Source: Bacillota bacterium
Lineage (GTDB): Bacteria; Bacillota; Dethiobacteria; Dethiobacterales; Dethiobacteraceae
DNA length: 8,411 nt
Reading direction: 5' to 3'
Assembly: GCA_012841735.1 (NCBI GenBank)
Contig: DUUE01000190.1
Location: forward strand, 1-8,411
Made by a program: the position numbers and the translations under genes. A model generated the notes under the pieces. That model worked only from the letters and a program-made list of their open reading frames with translations. It had not been told where the DNA came from and ran no database searches. Below, piece by piece: positions 1 to 5,409 of the stretch (positions are counted from its first letter, which is position 1; the number at the start of each line of letters is the position of its first letter).

Positions 1-480
1 GCAAAGGATGAAAGTATCGGCAGCAGGATGATTAACGCCCGTGCAGAAACAGTTAGTGAGAAAAGAAGCTTTTCCCGCAGTTTCAGGGAGAGGCGTTGCC
101 TTGTGCCGGCAGACGGTTTTTATGAATGGGAAAAAAGCGGTAAGGGGAAGAAGCAACCCTACCGCTTTACCCTGAAGACGGGTGAAGTTTTTGCCATGGC
201 GGGACTCTGGGATGTGTGGCAGACAGCGTCAGGCCAAAAGTTATATACTTTTGCCATTATTACCACTACCGCCAACAGCCTGGTGGCGGCGGTGCATCAC
301 AGAATGCCGGTACTTTTGCCCAAAGGGGCGGAAAAAATCTGGCTTGCGGCAGATGAAGGGGATCTGCAGGCACTACAGTCGCTGCTTGCGCCATACCCGG
401 CGGAGGAAATGGCTGTTGCCGCCGTCAGCCCCCTGGTTAACAACCCGCAGCATGACAGCCCCGGGGTATTGGTACCGTGA
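1..480 (+). CDS. SRAP family protein (YedK/HMCES-like abasic-site protein), 5' partial
   Basis: This is the C-terminal 159 residues of an SOS response-associated peptidase (SRAP) domain protein. Family members bind abasic sites in single-stranded DNA and form a protective DNA-protein crosslink through an N-terminal cysteine (Cys2). The reading frame is open from the first base, so the start, including that Cys, lies upstream of the window. An internal ATG at 28 falls inside the conserved NARAE block and is not the real start. Visible family landmarks are N-A-R-A-E (window residues 12-16, with the active-site Asn), G-F-Y-E-W (39-43, with the active-site Glu), H-H-R-M-P (99-103, with the active-site His) and the C-terminal VSPLVN segment. 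Members are usually about 200-230 residues, so roughly a quarter is missing. The gene converges on the CBS-domain gene with a 9-bp gap. Identity is confident; the crosslinking role is inferred from the family. Confidence 0.93.
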   Translation, partial: AKDESIGSRMINARAETVSEKRSFSRSFRERRCLVPADGFYEWEKSGKGKKQPYRFTLKTGEVFAMAGLWDVWQTASGQKLYTFAIITTTANSLVAAVHHRMPVLLPKGAEKIWLAADEGDLQALQSLLAPYPAEEMAVAAVSPLVNNPQHDSPGVLVP

Positions 481-489
481 AAAAAACGC

Positions 490-933
490 TTAACCGGCAA
501 AGTGACGGCTTCGCTTGCCGGCATTTTTCAGTTCCGCCAACTGCTCTGCAAAATATTCAATTATTTCCCGCCGGCGAATGATGCCGATGAAGACTCCGTG
601 ATCGTCAACAACGGGGACAAAATTTTGGGTAACAGCCAGGGACAGCAGGCTGTCAATGGTGGCTTCAATCCGTACCGGGGCGTTTTCCACACGCCGGGGA
701 ATCTCGGCTACCGGGATTTTATCAGTATCGGCAAAAGACAAACCCGGTGTGTTTTTCATTTTCCACAGCAGATCGCCTTCTGTCAGCGTACCGGCATATT
801 TGCCGTCCCCGTCAATAAGGGGAACGGCGGCATAACGGTGATATTCCATGCGTTCAATGGCCTGACGCATCGTACAGGTTATGGGGAGACACACAACTTC
901 TTTCTTGGGTATCAGGAAAAAAGCAATATTAAT
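490..933 (-). CDS. Two-CBS-domain protein, probable ATT start
   Basis: This small stand-alone protein has tandem CBS domains, about 147 residues from the proposed start. CBS pairs (Bateman modules) usually bind adenosine nucleotides and act as energy or redox-state sensors. CBS1 covers about residues 8-66 and contains M-E-Y-H-R-Y-A-A-V-P-L-I-D and G-T-L-T-E-G-D-L. CBS2 covers about residues 87-134, with N-F-V-P-V-V-D-D and G-I-I-R-R-R-E. No other domain is attached. The first ordinary start codon is GTG at 894-892, but the frame stays open upstream to a TAG at 951-949. The extra codons read N-I-A-F-F-L-I-P-K-K-E-V-V, which resembles the N-terminus I remember for this family. An SD-like AAAGGGGT (948-941) sits 7 nt before ATT at 933-931. 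I therefore prefer the ATT start; the GTG start would give 134 residues. It is divergent from the opp operon. Its binding partner is unknown. Confidence 0.85.
   Translation of the reverse strand: MNIAFFLIPKKEVVCLPITCTMRQAIERMEYHRYAAVPLIDGDGKYAGTLTEGDLLWKMKNTPGLSFADTDKIPVAEIPRRVENAPVRIEATIDSLLSLAVTQNFVPVVDDHGVFIGIIRRREIIEYFAEQLAELKNAGKRSRHFAG
494..528 (+). terminator. Probable intrinsic terminator of the SRAP gene, possibly bidirectional
   Basis: The arms CCGGCAA (494-500) and TTGCCGG (515-521) form a 7-bp GC-rich stem. One more G-C pair is possible past a bulged A. Five T residues follow on the + strand (524-528). On the - strand an A-run at 481-486 supplies a U-tract about 7 nt beyond the stem, so the same hairpin may weakly terminate the convergent CBS gene. 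The stem lies inside the last codons of that gene. Confidence 0.6.
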
Positions 934-940
934 GGTAATA

Positions 941-948
941 ACCCCTTT
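941..948 (-). promoter_or_regulatory. Ribosome binding site selecting an ATT start
   Basis: On the - strand AAAGGGGT lies 7 nt upstream of ATT (933-931). No ATG, GTG or TTG occurs in frame between the upstream stop (951-949) and GTG 894. The GTG has only a weak purine stretch before it. The placement argues for initiation at ATT, or for an ATG in close relatives. Confidence 0.5.
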
Positions 949-1007
949 CTAGAGCAGTGCTCGCCGCCGGCAGCCAGGGAATGCTTGCCGGTGTTGGCCC
1001 TACTATC

Positions 1008-1036
1008 ATTATACATTCCCCGTGCCGCTTTTTTTA
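1008..1036 (-). promoter_or_regulatory. Candidate promoter for the CBS-domain gene
   Basis: A perfect -10 hexamer TATAAT reads on the - strand at 1013-1008. With a 17-bp spacer the -35 position (1036-1031) reads TAAAAA, which is a poor match. Transcription would begin near 1000, giving a leader of about 65-70 nt. The call rests mainly on the -10 box. Confidence 0.4.
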
Positions 1037-1080
1037 CCTGCTGTTAAATTATTAACAAAATTTGAATTTTACCTGCTGTT
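1032..1080. repeat. Exact 14-bp direct repeat flanking the Rex-like site
   Basis: TTTTACCTGCTGTT occurs at 1032-1045 and again at 1067-1080, 35 bp start to start. The first copy overlaps the left arm of the Rex-like palindrome. Identical copies in the same orientation, between two divergent genes, suggest tandem sites for a DNA-binding protein. Confidence 0.7.
1041..1058. promoter_or_regulatory. Rex-like operator palindrome
   Basis: The sequence CTGTTAA-ATTA-TTAACAA matches 13 of the 14 specified positions of the clostridial Rex consensus TTGTTAA-N4-TTAACAA; only the first base differs. Rex is a redox-sensing repressor that leaves DNA when the NADH/NAD+ ratio rises. The site lies just upstream of the - strand promoter candidate and about 300 bp before oppB. 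The match is visible; binding by Rex is inferred. Confidence 0.5.
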
Positions 1081-1143
1081 TTGGTGACATAAACCCCAAA
1101 AATACCACATGAAAGTAAAATATTTCTTTGCAGATGCAGCAGG

Positions 1144-1155
1144 GATAATATTATC
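1144..1155. repeat. Perfect 12-bp palindrome
   Basis: GATAATATTATC is its own reverse complement. Its left half contains a -10-like GATAAT (1144-1149). It could be an operator or merely AT-rich symmetry. Confidence 0.4.
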
Positions 1156-1213
1156 TTGGGCGAATAATTTGGTTATCTGTTATTTTAACTGGTCAAACTT
1201 TTACCAGAAAAAA

Positions 1214-1226
1214 ATGCAGGCTGCAT
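1214..1226. repeat. Inverted repeat ATGCAG-G-CTGCAT
   Basis: Two 6-bp arms flank a single central G, directly after a run of seven A residues. The 1-nt centre makes a stable RNA hairpin unlikely with all pairs formed, so a dimeric protein site is the more natural reading. No regulator can be named. Confidence 0.4.
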
Positions 1227-1246
1227 GGACAAGCACATAGTTGATT

Positions 1247-1283
1247 GCTTGCGGGCTCTTGCAAGCTGAAGAGCACGCTTTTT
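1247..1283 (+). promoter_or_regulatory. Attenuator-like leader with two mutually exclusive hairpins
   Basis: Hairpin A pairs GCTTGC (1247-1252) with GCAAGC (1261-1266). Hairpin B pairs GCTCTT (1255-1260) with AAGAGC (1269-1274). The two overlap, so both cannot form together. Five T residues (1279-1283) follow B after 4 nt, so B would be a weak terminator and A an anti-terminator. The stems are only 6 bp, and no ligand or known RNA family is recognised. Confidence 0.35.
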
Positions 1284-1353
1284 CGTGTGTGAACCCGGCA
1301 CAACATGAGCTTTTGTCTGCTGCTTATAACTACCCGAGGGGGGATACTACTGT

Positions 1354-2271
1354 ATGCTGAAATACATTGTCAAACGGCTCGTGCTGGCCGCAGTTACAGT
1401 TTATATTGTAGCCACACTGACTTTTTTCCTCATGTATCTGGTTCCCGGCGGGCCTTTTTTGTCTGAAAAGGCTCCTTCCGCCGCTACGCTGGCGGCGCTG
1501 GAGGCCAAATACGGCCTGGACCAGCCGGTAATTGTCCAGTATAAAAACTATATGCTGCGCCTGCTGCAGGGCGATTTGGGCACATCGCTGAAACAGCGGG
1601 GTAAAGAGATTAATGATATTATTTTCACCCGGCTGCCCGCTTCAGCCAAGATCGGCAGCCTGGCCGTGGTGGTGGCGCTTGTCTGCGGGGTTGTGTTCGG
1701 CTCTGTAGCCGCCCTGAACCGGGGCAAAACACTGGATAATATTATTGTATTTTTCTCCACCTGCGGTATTGCCGTACCCGGTTTTGTAGTTTGTACCGTA
1801 TTGATGTTTTTACTGGGAGAAAAGTTGCGCCTTTTGCCCACATTCGGTTTAAACACGCCGGGCAGCTACATTATGCCCGTGCTTGCACTTGCCTTTTATC
1901 CCATGTCATATATCTCCCGTCTTATGCGTTCCTGTATGCTGGATGTCCTGGGACAGGATTATATGCGGACTGCCAAAGCCAAGGGTCTTTCACAGACAAA
2001 AGCTTTGTTTAAGCATGCACTGCGCAACGCCATTCTGCCCGTTGTCACATATCTTGGGCCCATGCTTGCCTATGCACTGACAGGCAGCTTTGTGGTGGAA
2101 ACGATTTTAACCATTCCCGGCCTTGGTGCTTCCTTCGTTACCTCCATTACTGCGCGGGACTATCCTCTCATTATGGGCACAACTATTTTTCTTGCCTTTT
2201 TAATTGTGACAATGAATGTTGTGGTTGATATTGTTTATAAATTGGTTGATCCCAGGATCAACTTGCGATAG
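1354..2271 (+). CDS. oppB: Oligopeptide ABC transporter permease, OppB/DppB type
   Basis: This 305-residue inner-membrane permease is the first gene of a five-gene peptide import operon. The N-terminus M-L-K-Y-I-V-K-R-L leads into the first membrane helix (about residues 9-30), as is usual for OppB/DppB, followed by the conserved V-P-G-G-P. The cytoplasmic EAA loop that contacts the ATPases is seen at about residues 206-226 (T-A-K-A-K-G-L through H-A-L-R-N). It is followed by the conserved L-P-V-V-T-Y-L-G, the E-T-I-L-T-I-P-G-L-G segment and the C-terminal V-D-P-R-I family ending. The length is normal for the family. The start is supported by GAGGGGGG (1336-1343), 10 nt upstream. The next gene begins within a few bases, indicating co-transcription. 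Peptide rather than nickel specificity is inferred mainly from the binding protein at the operon end. Confidence 0.94.
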   Translation: MLKYIVKRLVLAAVTVYIVATLTFFLMYLVPGGPFLSEKAPSAATLAALEAKYGLDQPVIVQYKNYMLRLLQGDLGTSLKQRGKEINDIIFTRLPASAKIGSLAVVVALVCGVVFGSVAALNRGKTLDNIIVFFSTCGIAVPGFVVCTVLMFLLGEKLRLLPTFGLNTPGSYIMPVLALAFYPMSYISRLMRSCMLDVLGQDYMRTAKAKGLSQTKALFKHALRNAILPVVTYLGPMLAYALTGSFVVETILTIPGLGASFVTSITARDYPLIMGTTIFLAFLIVTMNVVVDIVYKLVDPRINLR

Positions 2272-2286
2272 GCGGTGGGAAGCGGT

Positions 2287-3366
2287 ATGAACCAGAAAGA
2301 TGCAATCCAGGAAGTAAAGCAAAACGGCAACAATTTCCCTTTATCCTTTCACCTGAAAGCGGAGGATTTTCTTCCTGCCAGTGCAGATGAAAAGCATGAA
2401 CTGGAGACAATGCGGGAAAGCGTCAGCTTCTGGCGTGACGGCATCCGGCGGTTTCGCAAAAACAGGCTGGGGATTGCGAGCCTTGCTGTAGTCCTTTTTA
2501 TGATCTTTTTTGCCTTCGTTTTACCCGGCTTTTATCCTTATAATTATTACGAACAGCTCCGCGGCTCGGAATCGCTGGCCCCCTTTGCCTATTCCGAAAC
2601 CGAACAGGCCGTGATTGACGCAGGGGGCAGAGTTTTCCCCCACATCTTCGGTACAGATACACTGGGCCGTGACATTATGGCCCGTGTGATGATGGGCAGC
2701 CGGATTTCTCTGCTTGTCGGTATAGTTGCTTCCGCCATTATTTTGGTCATCGGTTCCGTCTACGGAGCCATCGCCGGTTACTTCGGCGGCTGGGTCGATA
2801 CGATCATGATGCGGATTGTGGACATAATCTACACCGTTCCGGATATTCTGATCATTATTTTGCTGTCGGTAACGCTGAAGCACCCGCTGATGAAACTGGC
2901 TGAAACAGCTAGTTTTGCCTGGATTAATAAAGTCGGCGTGGGCTTAATCAGTATTTTTATCGTCTTTTCCCTCCTTTACTGGGTAGGCATGGCGCGGATT
3001 GTCCGCGGCCAGGTGCTGGCGCTGAAAGAACTGGATTTTGTGGCGGCGGCCAAAGCGCTGGGAGCCAATCATACCCGCATTATTCGCAAGCACCTGCTGA
3101 CCAACTGCATCGGTACACTGATTGTGACTACCACGCTGCAGATACCGGCTTCCATCTTTACCGAAAGCTTCCTCAGCTTTTTGGGCCTGGGGGTTATGGC
3201 ACCCATGCCTTCGCTGGGGTCCCTGGCGGCAACTGCCCTGGACGGTTTTTATTCATATCCTTACCGCCTGTTTGCCCCCGCCGTAACCATCAGTATTATC
3301 ATTTTGGCCTTTAACCTGCTGGGAGACGGTCTGCGGGATGCCTTTGACCCGAAATTAAAGGACTAG
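2287..3366 (+). CDS. oppC: Oligopeptide ABC transporter permease, OppC/DppC type
   Basis: This is the second permease, which forms the channel together with OppB. I chose ATG 2287 (359 residues), preceded by GGTGGGAAG. An in-frame GTG at 2275, 3 nt past the oppB stop, would add four residues and cannot be excluded. Residues 1-60 are cytoplasmic and include the OppC N-terminal block with F-R-K-N-R-L-G, then the first membrane helix (about 63-80). The family motif F-G-T-D-T-L-G-R-D-I follows. The EAA loop is at about residues 252-274 (V-A-A-A-K-A-L-G-A onward). The S-F-L-S-F-L-G-L-G segment and the C-terminal G-D-G-L-R-D-A-F-D-P-K ending are typical. Nothing looks truncated. The oppD start follows the stop by about 10 nt. 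Confidence 0.94.
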   Translation: MNQKDAIQEVKQNGNNFPLSFHLKAEDFLPASADEKHELETMRESVSFWRDGIRRFRKNRLGIASLAVVLFMIFFAFVLPGFYPYNYYEQLRGSESLAPFAYSETEQAVIDAGGRVFPHIFGTDTLGRDIMARVMMGSRISLLVGIVASAIILVIGSVYGAIAGYFGGWVDTIMMRIVDIIYTVPDILIIILLSVTLKHPLMKLAETASFAWINKVGVGLISIFIVFSLLYWVGMARIVRGQVLALKELDFVAAAKALGANHTRIIRKHLLTNCIGTLIVTTTLQIPASIFTESFLSFLGLGVMAPMPSLGSLAATALDGFYSYPYRLFAPAVTISIIILAFNLLGDGLRDAFDPKLKD

Positions 3367-3376
3367 GAGAATGCAT

Positions 3377-4384
3377 ATGAGTAAAAATCTGGTTGAGATA
3401 AAAAATCTGAAACTTTCTTTCTTTACACCGGCAGGGGAAGTAAAGGCCCTCAATGATGTCTCCATCAGAATGCAGGAAGGGGATGTCCTGGGGATTGTGG
3501 GCGAATCGGGCAGCGGCAAATCTGTTACCGCCTACTCGCTGATGGGCCTGGTGCCTTTCCCGGGACGGATTATTGGCGGTACAATTGAATTCAACGGCCA
3601 CCGCATCAATGAAATGAGCGAGAAAGAATTGCGCGCCATGCGCGGCAATGAAATCAGCATTATTTTTCAGGACCCCATGACATCTTTAAACCCTGTGTTC
3701 ACCATCGGCAACCAGATCGAAGAAGTAATTCTGCTGCATACGGACAAAAACAGGCGGGAAGCACGGGAAAGGGCACTGGAACTGCTGCAGCTTGTGGGTA
3801 TCAACGAGCCGCAGAAAAGGCTGCGGCAATACCCGCATGAATTGTCGGGGGGCATGCGGCAGCGGGTCATGATTGCCATGGCCCTGGCCTGTGAACCCAA
3901 ACTGCTGATTGCCGATGAACCGACAACAGCCCTTGATGTGACCATTCAGGCACAAATCCTGGAACTGATGATGGACCTGAAGGAAAAAATCGGCATGTCC
4001 ATTATCCTTATAACACATGACCTGGGCGTGGTTGCCAGCATGTGTGAGAAAATTGTCGTCATGTATGCAGGAAAAATTGTGGAATATGGGACTGCCGACG
4101 ACATCTTTTACAACCCGAGGCATGAATATACAAAAGGTCTGCTCAAAAGCATACCCAAGTTAAGTGCCACAGAACATGAAAAACTCATTCCCATTGAAGG
4201 CACGCCCGTGGATATGCTGATGCCGCCCAAAGGCTGTCCTTTCGCACCCCGCTGTGACAGCTGCATGAAGATCTGCCTCCGGGAGATGCCGCCCTATACC
4301 CATCTCAGCGAAAACCATTACAGCGCCTGCTGGCTGCTGCAAAGAGAGGCTTTTGAAAAACTGAAGGGTGGGGTAACACCATGA
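3377..4384 (+). CDS. oppD: Oligopeptide ABC transporter ATP-binding protein, OppD type
   Basis: This is one of the two cytoplasmic ATPases of the importer, 335 residues from ATG 3377. The ATG at 3371 in the same frame is only 1 nt from the SD AGGAG (3365-3369), whereas 3377 has a 7-nt gap, so the later start is preferred. Motifs from 3377 are Walker A G-E-S-G-S-G-K-S (42-49), Q-loop Gln98, signature L-S-G-G-M (156-160), Walker B ending D-E-P (180-182), and switch His214. The C-terminal oligopeptide-transporter extension has G-C-P-F-A-P-R-C and further cysteines (287, 293, 296, 300, 318). In related peptide-transporter ATPases such cysteines bind an iron-sulfur cluster. All ATPase residues are intact. 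Its stop overlaps the oppF start as ATGA, implying translational coupling. Confidence 0.95.
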   Translation: MSKNLVEIKNLKLSFFTPAGEVKALNDVSIRMQEGDVLGIVGESGSGKSVTAYSLMGLVPFPGRIIGGTIEFNGHRINEMSEKELRAMRGNEISIIFQDPMTSLNPVFTIGNQIEEVILLHTDKNRREARERALELLQLVGINEPQKRLRQYPHELSGGMRQRVMIAMALACEPKLLIADEPTTALDVTIQAQILELMMDLKEKIGMSIILITHDLGVVASMCEKIVVMYAGKIVEYGTADDIFYNPRHEYTKGLLKSIPKLSATEHEKLIPIEGTPVDMLMPPKGCPFAPRCDSCMKICLREMPPYTHLSENHYSACWLLQREAFEKLKGGVTP

Positions 4385-5346
4385 ACAAGCTGGTTGAAGT
4401 AAAAAATTTAAAACAATACTTCCCCGCGCCCGGCAGTTCGCTTTTTGGCAAACGCTTTATCAAAGCGGTTGATGATGTATCCTTTTTCATCAGGAAGGGA
4501 GAAACCCTGGGGCTGGTGGGAGAGTCGGGCTGCGGCAAGACGACAACGGGCAAGTCAATAATCCGCCTGCATGAACCTACTTCCGGGCAAATCATTTATG
4601 ACGGCAAAGATATTACCCGTGTCAATATGCTGCCTTACCGGCGGAAAATGCAGATTGTTTTCCAGGATCCTTACGCTTCGCTTGACCCGCGGATGACTGT
4701 GGGCGATATAGTGGGGGAAGCCATTGATATTCATAATCTCTATACCAGCAAAGCGGAACGGAAGGAAAAGATTTATCATCTCCTTGAACGTGTTGGCTTG
4801 AATTCCGAGCACGCCAACCGCTTTCCCCATGAATTCTCCGGCGGGCAGCGGCAGCGGATCGGCATTGCCCGGGCTCTCGCGGTTGACCCTGAATTTATTG
4901 TCTGCGACGAGCCTGTATCTGCCCTGGATGTGTCCATCCAGGCCCAGATTATCAATATGTTTGAAGATCTGCAGAATGACATGGGACTGACATATTTGTT
5001 CATTGCCCACGATCTTTCTGTAGTGAAGCATATTTCCGACCGTATCGGCGTCATGTACCTGGGAAAACTGGTGGAGCTGGCCGACAGCTATGAACTTACC
5101 TTTCACAGCCTGCATCCCTATACCAAATCCCTGATCTCCGCCATTCCCATTCCGGATCCTAAAATCAACCGTGAACGGAAAAGGATCGTTCTGGAAGGTG
5201 ATGTTCCCAGCCCGCTGGATCCGCCTTCCGGCTGCCGTTTCCGCACACGGTGCCGTTACGCAACACAGATTTGTGCGGATGAGGAGCCCGCTTTCCGTGA
5301 AGTGGCTGACGGCCATTTTGTTGCCTGCCATCATTGTGTGCAGTAA
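4381..5346 (+). CDS. oppF: Oligopeptide ABC transporter ATP-binding protein, OppF type
   Basis: This is the second ATPase of the importer, 321 residues, expected to pair with OppD beneath the permeases. Motifs are Walker A G-E-S-G-C-G-K-T (47-54), Q-loop Gln95, signature F-S-G-G-Q-R-Q-R (152-159), Walker B ending D-E-P (176-178), and switch His210. The OppF-type insertion between the first strand and the Walker motif (F-P-A-P-G-S-S-L-F-G-K) is present. The C-terminal extension carries G-C-R-F-R-T-R-C and more cysteines (285, 291, 298, 316). Both ATPases therefore look catalytically complete, with no degenerate site. The start overlaps the oppD stop by 4 nt, with an SD-like AAGGGTGGGG ending 8 nt upstream. 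A 63-bp gap containing a hairpin separates it from the binding-protein gene. Confidence 0.95.
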   Translation: MNKLVEVKNLKQYFPAPGSSLFGKRFIKAVDDVSFFIRKGETLGLVGESGCGKTTTGKSIIRLHEPTSGQIIYDGKDITRVNMLPYRRKMQIVFQDPYASLDPRMTVGDIVGEAIDIHNLYTSKAERKEKIYHLLERVGLNSEHANRFPHEFSGGQRQRIGIARALAVDPEFIVCDEPVSALDVSIQAQIINMFEDLQNDMGLTYLFIAHDLSVVKHISDRIGVMYLGKLVELADSYELTFHSLHPYTKSLISAIPIPDPKINRERKRIVLEGDVPSPLDPPSGCRFRTRCRYATQICADEEPAFREVADGHFVACHHCVQ

Positions 5347-5351
5347 AACAG

Positions 5352-5376
5352 ATATTTGGGCAAAATGCCTGAATAT
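5352..5376 (+). promoter_or_regulatory. Stem-loop in the oppF-oppA gap
   Basis: Positions 5352-5362 pair with 5366-5376 over 11 consecutive pairs (nine Watson-Crick, two G-U) around an AAA loop. The arms are ATATTTGGGCA and TGCCTGAATAT. No T-run follows, so it is not an intrinsic terminator. It lies 17 nt before the oppA SD and may mark an RNA processing or stabilising site that raises binding-protein output. Confidence 0.55.
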
Positions 5377-5409
5377 AGATAAAGAATAAAAAGAGGAGGA
5401 AGAAACAAG

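Larger units (their letters stand above)
934..1353. other. Divergent intergenic regulatory region between the CBS gene and the opp operon
   Basis: This stretch of about 420 bp has no convincing gene. It is AT-rich in its middle (1040-1215). It holds a Rex-like palindrome (1041-1058), an exact 14-bp direct repeat (1032-1045 and 1067-1080), a perfect 12-bp palindrome (1144-1155), an inverted repeat ATGCAG-G-CTGCAT (1214-1226), and overlapping alternative hairpins (1247-1274) followed by a T-run. A - strand TATAAT lies at 1013-1008. I could not assign a confident + strand promoter for opp. The best pieces are GATAAT (1144-1149) without a good -35, and an extended -10-like TGTTATTTT around 1178-1186. 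I do not recognise a known riboswitch or T-box. Confidence 0.7.

Noticed and set aside
967..991. CCGGCA / TGCCGG inverted repeat in the CBS leader
   Set aside because: It is a 6-bp stem with a 13-nt loop and no T-run on either strand. It is too weak to call a terminator or riboswitch.
502..1047. 181-codon + strand frame opposite the CBS gene
   Set aside because: The CBS domains are on the other strand with correct motifs. This frame crosses the terminator and the promoter region and has no recognisable content.
1109..1240. 43-residue + strand frame in the opp upstream region (M-K-V-K-Y-F-F start, hydrophobic middle)
   Set aside because: It has no SD before the ATG (CCAAAAATACCAC), lies in AT-rich regulatory sequence, and resembles nothing I know. 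A leader peptide cannot be excluded.
1305..1469. Short frame beginning ATG-AGC that overlaps the oppB start
   Set aside because: It has no SD and mostly overlaps oppB in another frame. The oppB start has a strong SD and a family-typical N-terminus.
2275..2286. GTG start for oppC at 2275
   Set aside because: ATG 2287 has a better-placed SD-like GGTGGGAAG and adds no unexplained N-terminal residues. The GTG is left as an alternative only.
4555..5334. 259-codon - strand frame opposite oppF
   Set aside because: oppF is intact with all ATPase motifs. The antisense translation has no family features and no SD.
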